Source: an uncultured Caulobacterales bacterium (GTDB lineage: Bacteria > Pseudomonadota > Alphaproteobacteria > Caulobacterales > Maricaulaceae). Taken from it: a stretch of 7,827 nucleotides of DNA. Where the stretch lies: assembly GCA_937981945.1 (NCBI GenBank), contig CALJNJ010000185.1:1-7827 (forward strand). Reading direction: 5' to 3'. The notes beneath the pieces are model-generated. The model ran no database searches. It saw only the letters and a program-made list of their open reading frames with translations, and had not been told where the DNA came from. Shown piece after piece: positions 1 through 6,080 of the stretch (positions are counted from its first letter, which is position 1; each line of letters opens with the position of its first letter). The translations under genes and the position numbers were made by a program.

Positions 1-525
1 CGGGATCTCGTCAGCATTCCCGTTTTTAAGAGCGACCGCATTGATTTTAATTTTCAGACCGGCATCAAGCCCCGCCTCGATTCCGCTTAAGACCTGATCA
101 AGCGCGTCACGGCGCGTTAGTGCCTTAAAGCGGTTTTTGTCGAGGCTGTCTAATGACACGTTTATTCGCTTTACGCCCGCCTTCTTTAGTTGAGGCGCAA
201 ACCGGCTCAGCTGTGTGGCATTGGTCGTGAGCGTAATTTCATCAAGGTCGCCACTATCTAAAAACCGGGAAAGTTTTTCAATAAACGGCATAAGGCCTTT
301 GCGGACCAGAGGCTCGCCTCCGGTCAACCGTATTTTCTTGACGCCGCGATCAATGAACGCCGCGCACATAAAATCCAATTCCTCGAAACTCAGCAGATCT
401 TTGCGCGGTAAAAAGGTCATGTTTTCGGCCATACAATAGGTACATCGCAGATCGCACCGGTCTGTCACCGATAAGCGTAAATATGTAATATCCCGCCCAT
501 AATTATCTGTCAGCTTTGTCGACAC
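1..525 (-). CDS. moaA: GTP 3',8-cyclase MoaA, N-terminal part (runs off left edge)
   Basis: This is a radical SAM enzyme that, with MoaC, converts GTP to cyclic pyranopterin monophosphate, the first step of molybdenum cofactor synthesis in the cytoplasm. The first 175 residues are present; the family is usually about 325-340 residues, so the C-terminal half with the second iron-sulfur cluster site is outside the window. Visible motifs are [10 protein letters not shown], the CxxxCxxC cluster ligands C24, C28 and C31, the SAM-binding [10 protein letters not shown] (GGEP at 69-72), TTN (100-102) and NVSLDSLD (122-129). The start is GTG at 525: AGAGG lies 7 bases upstream (533-537), an in-frame TAA lies farther upstream with no ATG between, and the predicted N terminus fits the family. 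It is divergent from the nuclease gene. An XdhC gene farther right shares the molybdenum theme. Identification is secure; only the extent beyond the edge is unknown. Confidence 0.96.
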   Translation of the reverse strand, partial: MSTKLTDNYGRDITYLRLSVTDRCDLRCTYCMAENMTFLPRKDLLSFEELDFMCAAFIDRGVKKIRLTGGEPLVRKGLMPFIEKLSRFLDSGDLDEITLTTNATQLSRFAPQLKKAGVKRINVSLDSLDKNRFKALTRRDALDQVLSGIEAGLDAGLKIKINAVALKNGNADEIP

Positions 526-549
526 GCTTCGGCCTCTAATTTTTCCGGT

Positions 550-585
550 ACAGTAACAAGCATCACCGGTTTCGCAAGCTACTGT
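550..585 (-). repeat. Imperfect inverted repeat in the moaA leader
   Basis: Arms 550-557 (ACAGTAAC) and 578-585 (GCTACTGT) pair over 8 positions; in the moaA transcript the single mismatch becomes a G-U pair. The loop is 20 bases. The hairpin would end 24 bases before the GTG start and just upstream of the AGAGG ribosome site. ACCGG occurs once in the loop and once immediately 3' of the hairpin. The structure could affect moaA expression or be a dyad for a DNA-binding protein. I cannot match it to the Moco riboswitch fold. Confidence 0.35.
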
Positions 586-608
586 TTAAGGGCTCGCCTA
601 CAAATAGC

Positions 609-638
609 TGGACATAATGAAGTTTGATGTTCTATATT
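609..638 (+). promoter_or_regulatory. Sigma70-like promoter for the FAN1-DnaQ gene, predicting a leaderless transcript
   Basis: A -35 box TGGACA (609-614, 5 of 6 matches to consensus) and a -10 box TATATT (633-638, 5 of 6) are separated by 18 bases. The expected start of transcription is about 645-646, which is the A of the gene's ATG at 646 or the base before it. No Shine-Dalgarno sequence is visible before that ATG, which fits a leaderless message. This is a hand prediction from consensus boxes. Confidence 0.5.
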
Positions 639-645
639 TGTTCCA

Positions 646-2829
646 ATGACTTTCGCACGCCGACAAAGACGCAAAACTCCACGACAACTCCCTGATTTGC
701 CGAAGTTTTACTACCATACCCATTTCACAAATATGTTGAAATTCGTCGCGGAACGATATGATCATACATTGCAGGAGGAGCATCATCAGTTCTTACGCTT
801 GTTCAAAAGCTTATCTCTGCCGGCTCAATATCTTTATGTTAGACTTGCCGGACGAAAAGGCACGGTCTTTGATATTGCAAAGCTTAAATACGCTGAAATC
901 GGGGACTTAACTGAGCCGGCCGATGAACTGGCGTCTGCCGGTTTTATCAGAGCGCCCGGAGAACAGGATTTAGAGGAGTGGCTAAACGTGATGACGGCGC
1001 CTGATCTGAAATTTGTTCTGAAACAATATTTATCCCCGTCACATATGCCTAAAAATGCCAAAAAGGCGGAGCTGGTCGAAACAGGCCTAAACGGCTTGCA
1101 GTTCGGCAATTTATCGATCCCAAGCAATTATGTTCGCCAAGGCCGTGCCCGCGCCCTTCGCTATATTGAATATTTGTATTTCGGCAAAATAGAGACAAAT
1201 TTGCGGCGCTTCGCCATGCGGGATCTCGGTCTTATAAAAGCACCGGATTTCAAATCTGATTACACGGCGCGTTTTGACAATCTTCATGAAGCCCAATCTG
1301 CATTTTTTTATGATGACGCGCTAAGCAAAACAAAATCCGGAACCGATGACGAAATTGCCGGACTGATTGACGAAGTCGATTATTGGCCCGACGCTGAGTG
1401 CCGTTTGAGCGCCGTCTCCCGAGACCGGCTTTTATATAAGCTTGGCAGATTAAGCGAACGAATGGACGACTTGGATACGGCGCTGAATTTGTTCGAACGC
1501 AGCGATTCTATTCTTTGCAATGAACGCGTCATTCGCATTCGTTTCAAACAAGGCGACCGGGATCTTGTGAAGACACGCCTGGAAGCCATGATCGACAATC
1601 CGTCCTCTGATGATGAGTTTGAATTTGCGTCTGATTTTTACGCTCGAAAATTTGACGGAAAACGGACGGGGAAATTCACGGACATTCTCAGAGGCGGAGA
1701 AGAAATCATCATTGATGAAGCCTATCGGCACAAACCCGAAGATGCTGCCGCACGGTATTACCAAAAAAAGGGATTTGAGGTTTTCCGCACGGAAAATTCA
1801 GTCTGGCGCATGATGTTCGGGCTTTTATTTTGGTCTGCGTTATTCGAATGCGACAATGCAAAAATCCATAACAGTTTTGAGCGCCTGCCCAATAGTTTGA
1901 ACACCGGGGAATTTGGTAAACATAATGTCAAAGCCATTGCGGAGATGGAAAACATATTAAACAACAATGGGGCAACAACGCTCCGGCTTTTAAAAAATTT
2001 GAGCGCTCATTACGGAAAATCCAACGGCATATTCAGATGGAGCCAATATACGTTTGAGGCGGTCAAACGATTGGCCGAAACAAGCCCGCCCGGGGCGCTG
2101 GTCTCTATTATGCGTAAAATGGCCGAGGATTATACCGCCATGAAAGACGGCTATCCGGATTTGATGTTGATTAAAAACGGTGTGGCAGAATTTGTGGAAG
2201 TAAAGGCACCCGGTGATGTTATTCGGCGAAATCAACTCACCCGAATTGAGCAAATACGCAAGTCAGGTTTTCAGGCCGATATCGCGCGTATTAAATGGGC
2301 GATAGACCCTCAGCAGACTTATGTTGTTATTGACGTCGAAACCACAGGCGGGAGTGCCGGCAACCACAGAATTACTGAAATAGGCGCCGTAAAAGTAAGA
2401 GGCGGGAAAGTTATTGATGAGTATGAAACCTTGCTCAACCCGGAACGTCATATTTCTGCTTTCATCACACGGCTGACCGGCATTTCAAACGAGATGGTCA
2501 AGGACGCACCTCGTTTTGAAGAGATTGCGGATCATCTTCGAAGTTTTTGTGAAGGGTCCGTCTTTGTGGCGCATAATGTGAACTTTGACTATGGCTTCAT
2601 CCGGTCCGAATACAGCCGTATCGGGCAATCCTTCAGTTTCCCAAAACTCTGCACCTGCTCTGCCGGCCGCCAATATTTCAAAGGTTTTTCATCTTATGGC
2701 CTGGCGAATATGTGCCGGGAGTTGGATATCAAATTAATCCGACACCACAGGGCCATGCCGGACGCCAGAGCGGCCGCTGAAATTCTCTTCAGAATTAACG
2801 AAAAGCGTCTCGCTGAATTTTCGAGCTAA
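646..2829 (+). CDS. FAN1-like VRR-NUC nuclease fused to a DnaQ-type DEDDh exonuclease
   Basis: Residues 20-550 resemble bacterial FAN1, a structure-specific nuclease that cuts 5' flaps and trims in the 5'-3' direction, linked to interstrand crosslink repair. Seen: a conserved N-terminal region (YLYVRLAGRKG, 63-73), a SAP-like stretch (about 115-146), a helical middle, and a VRR-NUC core with E383 (in RTENSVWRMMFGLLFW), GYPDL with D505, and EFVEVKAPGD with E518 and K520. Residues 557-722 form a DnaQ/epsilon-type 3'-5' exonuclease with all DEDDh residues: D563 and E565 (VIDVETTG), D648 (HNVNFDYGF), H701 and D706 (HRAMPDA). The join is close, with almost no linker. PaFAN1 is about 560 residues, so the extra length is the exonuclease. 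ATG 646 is chosen because homology begins near residue 20 and an in-frame TGA lies at 625-627. It is the only plus-strand gene. Both nuclease sites appear intact; the fusion's role (repair or defence) is inference. Confidence 0.93.
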   Translation: MTFARRQRRKTPRQLPDLPKFYYHTHFTNMLKFVAERYDHTLQEEHHQFLRLFKSLSLPAQYLYVRLAGRKGTVFDIAKLKYAEIGDLTEPADELASAGFIRAPGEQDLEEWLNVMTAPDLKFVLKQYLSPSHMPKNAKKAELVETGLNGLQFGNLSIPSNYVRQGRARALRYIEYLYFGKIETNLRRFAMRDLGLIKAPDFKSDYTARFDNLHEAQSAFFYDDALSKTKSGTDDEIAGLIDEVDYWPDAECRLSAVSRDRLLYKLGRLSERMDDLDTALNLFERSDSILCNERVIRIRFKQGDRDLVKTRLEAMIDNPSSDDEFEFASDFYARKFDGKRTGKFTDILRGGEEIIIDEAYRHKPEDAAARYYQKKGFEVFRTENSVWRMMFGLLFWSALFECDNAKIHNSFERLPNSLNTGEFGKHNVKAIAEMENILNNNGATTLRLLKNLSAHYGKSNGIFRWSQYTFEAVKRLAETSPPGALVSIMRKMAEDYTAMKDGYPDLMLIKNGVAEFVEVKAPGDVIRRNQLTRIEQIRKSGFQADIARIKWAIDPQQTYVVIDVETTGGSAGNHRITEIGAVKVRGGKVIDEYETLLNPERHISAFITRLTGISNEMVKDAPRFEEIADHLRSFCEGSVFVAHNVNFDYGFIRSEYSRIGQSFSFPKLCTCSAGRQYFKGFSSYGLANMCRELDIKLIRHHRAMPDARAAAEILFRINEKRLAEFSS

Positions 2830-2850
2830 TTTAGCGCTGCAAATTCAGCG
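2811..2850. terminator. Perfect 10-bp dyad across both convergent stop codons, candidate bidirectional terminator
   Basis: CGCTGAATTT (2811-2820) and AAATTCAGCG (2841-2850) are perfect inverted repeats separated by 20 bases. The spacer holds a smaller palindrome, GCTAA-T-TTAGC (2825-2835), and contains both stops: TAA 2827-2829 for the nuclease and TAG 2826-2828 for the TIR gene. No T-run follows on the plus strand. On the minus strand a TTTT occurs a few bases after the stem. It could stop transcription both ways or simply protect 3' ends. The terminator role is inferred from position and symmetry. Confidence 0.45.
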
Positions 2851-4550
2851 TCTAAAACAGATAATACTTTCGGAAGTGAGGTCGACCAATATGTATGCCC
2901 TGACAAATGCTGTGGCACGTTGATCGCTGATCGATAAGATTTGAAGGCAGTCATATTATTGGTTTCGAGCGCCCAAGTTAAAAGCGATAACAGCGCCGAT
3001 GTTTCTGCCCGATGCATCTTTTCCCGGCTTGGTTCACGCTTCAAGGCAGACCGAGCATTGCTAAGCGCCAGTTCCAACATGTCCCGGCTGTCGTCATATT
3101 TTTTTAAATACCGCGCAGCATTTCCTTGCCCGATTTGGGCGTATACCAAGCCTTCAAAAAACCTGAAATCTTCTGAGTTTTCCTCCGTTAGCGCCTGAAG
3201 CGTTTGAACTTGCTTGACCCGTACCGCATAGGCCTGATCATAACGCTTGGCGGCGCGATGACTTTCAGCAAGCCATGCAAAGTTTTCAGTCCTGTCCAGC
3301 GCTACCGAAGCCGCGTTCGTTTTTGATACAGCCAATTTCAATAATTCTGCTGCGGCCTCAAAACATTCATGCGCCTTTTCATTGTTCCCAGCCTTTAAAT
3401 AAACCCGGCCGATATTTGTTTCGGCTTTTGCCAGTTCAGCCATAAAAATAGGGCTTTCCGGGTTATTTTCCCGCAATCTCAAGGCAATGTTTTTATACTC
3501 CTCAAGATATTTCAGCTCTTCGTCATGCCGTCCGGATCGCCGAAGAGGAACAGAACGCCAAAAGGCACTTCGCGCATGCTCGAGTAATCGGTCAGTATCA
3601 TTGTCCGAAATACTCGCGGCAGTAATATTATAAGACTCCTCAAAATAACGATCCGATTCATCGGTTTTTCCAAGCTTATCCTGAACCTCCCCGATCAAAT
3701 GAAGGGTTCGCGCACGGCGACCTTGGTCTTCAACGGTTAGTTCCTCATCATCAAAATCTTCATAATATTCAAAGGCTTTTTCACCAACGACATCCAGAAC
3801 ATCAAGCCTTCCGACAGGTTCCAACCTATCCCGCAGATCACCCAACATAAATTCGATTAAGTCTTCAGCGTCCGCCCGGTGGATCTCGGCAGATTGTTTG
3901 GCAATTTCTGCTTTTTTCTCAGCGCTGATGGCCTGAAGTGTTAATGCGCCCATAACTGCCGTCACGCTAACGGCACCTATCATGGAAATCGCGAAGCGTT
4001 TTCGAATTTGCTGCAAATCACGGCGTACAATATCGTCAAGGCCAACGCCGAGAAGCGCGGAAATCAGTTTAAGCGTCCCCATTTTTTCGCCGTCACCATT
4101 GCTGCGAAAATCGGCGGCTAACGGTTCGGCAGATTTTGATGTAAGTTCGCCTGATTGATCGATTTGAAACCGAACGGCCTCGGGCAAACACTCATGTTCG
4201 GGGTTATTTGAAAAAGGTTCACCGTCCAAAATAACGGTGAAGATGTTCTTACTGCGTCCCAATTTTTTAAACAGGAGAACTTCCTGATTTACCCAGAAAG
4301 AGCGTGCGGCTTTTGGCGTGCAAATCACGATCAGGTTTTCTGAATTTTCCAAAGCGTCACGAATAGCATCGTTTAAGCTGTGAGAAGCGGATAATTCGTC
4401 TCTGTCTCTGAAAATCGGCTTCAGTCGATGAGTCTGACGCAGCTCACCGGGCAGCCGATAGCGTTCCAACTTTCGGTGCAGTTTCTCTGCCTGACGATCA
4501 TCAGAATGACTGTAACTGATGAAGGCCTTATATTTGAAAACTTTTTTCAT
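2826..4550 (-). CDS. Membrane-anchored TIR-domain protein with TPR-like C-terminal region
   Basis: This 574-residue protein starts with a TIR domain (about 5-170): YKAFISYSHSDD at 7-18, FRDRDELSAS (47-56), and a SFWVNQEV stretch with W86 and E90, matching the WVxxE pattern that carries the catalytic glutamate in TIR NADases such as SARM1. One hydrophobic segment (about 186-208) follows the basic RRDLQQIRKR, suggesting a cytoplasmic TIR and an outward C terminus. A charged helix comes next, then LIEFMLGDLRDRLEPVGRLD (231-250), and from about 275 onward paired helices of TPR type. ATG 4550 is chosen because the TIR domain starts right after it; ATG 4574 would add 8 residues. Reading farther upstream enters the tRNA and is spurious. 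Upstream signals are weak (GGGG before 4550, GAGA before 4574). The stop overlaps the convergent nuclease gene by 4 bases. Bacterial TIR proteins can be NAD-degrading immune effectors; function here is not proven. Confidence 0.88.
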   Translation of the reverse strand: MKKVFKYKAFISYSHSDDRQAEKLHRKLERYRLPGELRQTHRLKPIFRDRDELSASHSLNDAIRDALENSENLIVICTPKAARSFWVNQEVLLFKKLGRSKNIFTVILDGEPFSNNPEHECLPEAVRFQIDQSGELTSKSAEPLAADFRSNGDGEKMGTLKLISALLGVGLDDIVRRDLQQIRKRFAISMIGAVSVTAVMGALTLQAISAEKKAEIAKQSAEIHRADAEDLIEFMLGDLRDRLEPVGRLDVLDVVGEKAFEYYEDFDDEELTVEDQGRRARTLHLIGEVQDKLGKTDESDRYFEESYNITAASISDNDTDRLLEHARSAFWRSVPLRRSGRHDEELKYLEEYKNIALRLRENNPESPIFMAELAKAETNIGRVYLKAGNNEKAHECFEAAAELLKLAVSKTNAASVALDRTENFAWLAESHRAAKRYDQAYAVRVKQVQTLQALTEENSEDFRFFEGLVYAQIGQGNAARYLKKYDDSRDMLELALSNARSALKREPSREKMHRAETSALLSLLTWALETNNMTAFKSYRSAINVPQHLSGHTYWSTSLPKVLSVLDAEFAALN

Positions 4551-4574
4551 AGCGCCCCAAATTTTCGGCGCCAT

Positions 4575-4608
4575 ATTCTCATAATTTGCTTTAAAATTCA
4601 ATGAGAAT
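4575..4608 (-). repeat. AT-rich hairpin between tRNA-Leu and the TIR gene
   Basis: ATTCTCAT (4575-4582) and ATGAGAAT (4601-4608) are perfect 8-base inverted repeats. The stem continues inward with AATTT (4583-4587) and AAATT (4594-4598), leaving two unpaired bases and a 6-base loop. On the minus strand the hairpin begins at the last base of the encoded CCA and ends directly before the ATG at 4574. No T-run follows, so an intrinsic terminator is doubtful. It may mark tRNA 3' processing, bind a regulator, or hide the GAGA ribosome site that serves the 4574 start. Confidence 0.5.
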
Positions 4609-4691
4609 GGTACGGGTGGTCGGAATCGAACCGACACTCCAAAGGAACGGGATTTTGAATCCCGCGCGTCTACCAATTCCGCCACACCCGC
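4608..4691 (-). tRNA. tRNA-Leu(CAA)
   Basis: Read on the minus strand it has acceptor strand GCGGGTG pairing with CACCCGT, discriminator A and an encoded CCA (4608-4610). The D arm carries GGAATTGGTAGACGC. The anticodon stem CGGGA/TCCCG closes loop TTCAAAA, giving anticodon CAA, which reads UUG. A long variable arm (TTCC-TTT-GGAG) is typical of a class II tRNA, and the T arm is GTCGG-TTCGATT-CCGAC. All stems close; the first acceptor pair is G1-U72, a wobble. The TIR gene begins 34-58 bases downstream on the same strand, so read-through is possible. Confidence 0.97.
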
Positions 4692-4708
4692 GAGCCAGAA
4701 AACGCGTC

Positions 4709-4740
4709 TATATATCACGAAATTTTAAATGACCAGACAA
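4709..4740 (-). promoter_or_regulatory. Possible promoter of tRNA-Leu
   Basis: On the minus strand a TTGTCT box (4735-4740) lies upstream of an overlapping AT stretch offering GATATA (4711-4716, 18-base spacer) or TATATA (4709-4714, 20-base spacer). A GC-rich GACGCG follows, as is common in growth-regulated stable RNA promoters. The 5' end of the tRNA is about 15-20 bases farther on. Box matches are weak, so the call rests partly on position. Confidence 0.3.
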
Positions 4741-4764
4741 AAATAAGGGCAGGTTGAAAATTTG

Positions 4765-4782
4765 GCAGTTTAGGAAAACTGC
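4765..4782 (-). terminator. Possible terminator overlapping the xdhC stop
   Basis: GCAGTTT (4765-4771) and AAACTGC (4776-4782) are perfect 7-base inverted repeats around a 4-base loop. On the minus strand the hairpin contains the xdhC stop codon (TAA, 4770-4772) and is followed by CAAATTTTC, with another T-run (TTATTTTTG) about 20 bases later. Stem and T-run are short, so it may be weak or leaky toward the tRNA. Confidence 0.35.
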
Positions 4783-5612
4783 GCCGCTTGTATGACCTCT
4801 GCCAATATTGAAACAGACAAATGTTGCGCGTCCCGCATGGCCGGAACAAGACCAATTGGCCCTCTTAGCTTCCCGGTATCTTTAACCCCGCGTTCGACTA
4901 ATGTTTGCAGCCTCAAAGCTTGAGTTTTTTCACTTCCCATCGCCCCGATATAAAAGGCCGGTCCTGATAAGGCCTGCTCAAGCAATGCCGGTTCCCAATC
5001 ATGATCATGAAACAAAAACACCACCGCCGTGTAAGCATCATCTTTGACGGCCGGAATATTTTCAGGATCTGTCAGATGATCTGTTGCTACAAAACCCTCG
5101 GTCAAAAGATCTTGGTCGGGGCTTTGACCAATGACCTCAAATCCCGATGCGCCGGCTAAGTTCGCCAGCGCTGTGAACGGGGCGCCCCGCCCTACCAATC
5201 GTATTCGCAGTTTTGGCATCAAATCTACCGAAACACCTTCGAGGTTCAACGAGGCTTTGCTTCGCTCATTCAGCATTCTTATCGCCCGCGCGATTTCCTC
5301 CTGATCAGGATTAGGAATGACTTTTAATTCAATCGTTCCGCCGCACGGAAGTTCAATATCTTTAAACGGAGATCCGGCGCCATATACGAGATCTCGTGTC
5401 CGGCCGTCTGCGATTGCCTGCCGCGCTTGAACGATAATATCGCCATCGACACAGCCTGCTGATACATATCCAAATGTTTCGGTTTGCGTCACAGCCATGA
5501 GGGTTCCCTTGGCGCGCAAAGTCCCCCCGGAAATATCTGTGACAATTACCAAAGCATAATCGCCGCGCAGGGCGGCGATTTGATTTAAAATATCGGCAGG
5601 GTGGCCGGTCAA
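4770..5612 (-). CDS. xdhC: XdhC/CoxI-family molybdoenzyme maturation factor
   Basis: XdhC proteins bind molybdenum cofactor, help its sulfuration and pass it to xanthine dehydrogenase-type hydroxylases in the cytoplasm. The 280-residue protein has the N-terminal XdhC_CoxI domain with SAGCVDGD (51-58, C54) and LPCGG (88-92, C90), then a Rossmann-type C-terminal domain: LVGRGAP (139-145), HDHDWEPALLEQAL (202-215), YIGAMGSEKT (221-230), GPIGL (251-255) and LSVSILAEV (265-273). Length is normal. The start appears to be TTG at 5612: an in-frame TGA lies only two codons upstream (5616-5618), and homology starts too early for the first in-frame ATG (residue 39). The TTG overlaps the TGA of the preceding membrane gene, so translational coupling is likely; AGAGGA lies about 12 bases upstream. 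No hydroxylase subunit gene is in the window, so its client enzyme is unknown. Confidence 0.92.
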   Translation of the reverse strand: MTGHPADILNQIAALRGDYALVIVTDISGGTLRAKGTLMAVTQTETFGYVSAGCVDGDIIVQARQAIADGRTRDLVYGAGSPFKDIELPCGGTIELKVIPNPDQEEIARAIRMLNERSKASLNLEGVSVDLMPKLRIRLVGRGAPFTALANLAGASGFEVIGQSPDQDLLTEGFVATDHLTDPENIPAVKDDAYTAVVFLFHDHDWEPALLEQALSGPAFYIGAMGSEKTQALRLQTLVERGVKDTGKLRGPIGLVPAMRDAQHLSVSILAEVIQAAQFS

Positions 5613-5995
5613 GCTTCAGACGCGTCCTCTGAGCTTGTTACCTTGACCGGAGCTTGGGTTCGCGCATTGTCAAACCACAATATCCGAAACAATTGATATG
5701 CTGCCAAAATATGCATCAGCGCAATTAACAACCACCACCAATTGCCGATGGAACTGGTGGACATCATGACCAAAGTCGCCGGAATTCCCAAGAGCGTCAG
5801 AAAATAGCAGACCCAAGCAAGCCAACGCCGGCGACCACGGAGCGCCAATCCCAGAATAACCCAGAACACGCCAAGGGCCATCATAACTTGGGTCCGCGGA
5901 CCCCAGCCCTCCAGCAAAAATAAAGGAATTTGTAATAATCCTGCCAGCATCACAAATGCTCCGGCAAAGTCATAAAGCCTGCGTATCGGTCTCAT
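5609..5995 (-). CDS. Small four-helix membrane protein of unknown function
   Basis: I do not recognise this 128-residue protein. It has four hydrophobic segments, roughly residues 9-29, 34-53, 57-79 and 84-107, with a basic RGRRR (53-57) between the second and third and a triple tryptophan (86-88) at the start of the fourth. The last 20 residues are polar and acidic (ending SSEDASEA). There is no signal peptide separate from the first helix and no obvious catalytic motif. The ATG at 5995 is well supported by GGGGAGA (6001-6007) five bases upstream. Its stop overlaps the TTG start of xdhC by 3 bases, so the two are probably co-translated. That link hints at a membrane role near molybdoenzyme maturation, but operon position is the only evidence. 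Confidence 0.85.
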   Translation of the reverse strand: MRPIRRLYDFAGAFVMLAGLLQIPLFLLEGWGPRTQVMMALGVFWVILGLALRGRRRWLAWVCYFLTLLGIPATLVMMSTSSIGNWWWLLIALMHILAAYQLFRILWFDNARTQAPVKVTSSEDASEA

Positions 5996-6027
5996 CTAAG
6001 TCTCCCCGTGACTCTTCGGTCATATAT

Positions 6028-6056
6028 ATAATGGAGACTTGGTTAAGAAAAGTCTA
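6028..6056 (-). promoter_or_regulatory. Possible promoter with operator-like dyad upstream of the membrane protein-xdhC operon
   Basis: On the minus strand TAGACT (6051-6056) and CATTAT (6028-6033), each matching 4 of 6 consensus bases, are 17 bases apart. The predicted transcript starts near 6021, about 26 bases before the ATG at 5995. A perfect inverted repeat, AGACTT (6035-6040) and AAGTCT (6050-6055) with a 9-base spacer, lies between and across the boxes, where a repressor could block RNA polymerase. Both signals are modest and could be chance in this AT-rich gap. Confidence 0.3.
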
Positions 6057-6080
6057 GCGACAATAGGCACCTAAAATTGT

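Noticed and set aside
215..439. Plus-strand open frame of 74 codons
   Set aside because: It is the complement of moaA, whose cluster and SAM motifs are unambiguous on the other strand.
526..645. Moco riboswitch upstream of moaA
   Set aside because: The spacer is only 120 bases and shows one simple hairpin; I could not find the multi-stem Moco RNA layout.
646..4550. Calling the nuclease and TIR genes an established antiphage system
   Set aside because: They are convergent, not co-transcribed, and each has plausible independent roles. I report the pairing as a hypothesis only.
2826..4691. Integration attachment site: duplicate of the tRNA-Leu 3' end flanking the nuclease-TIR segment
   Set aside because: I looked for a second copy of the T-arm and acceptor sequence near 526-645 and 2826-2850 and saw none. 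No integrase gene is present in the window.
4551..4718. N-terminal extension of the TIR protein to an ATG at 4718 (630 residues)
   Set aside because: The extra residues include AGVAELVDARDSKSRSFGVS, the well-known false translation of a tRNA-Leu gene. The tRNA itself folds well on the same strand, and the TIR domain begins just after ATG 4550.
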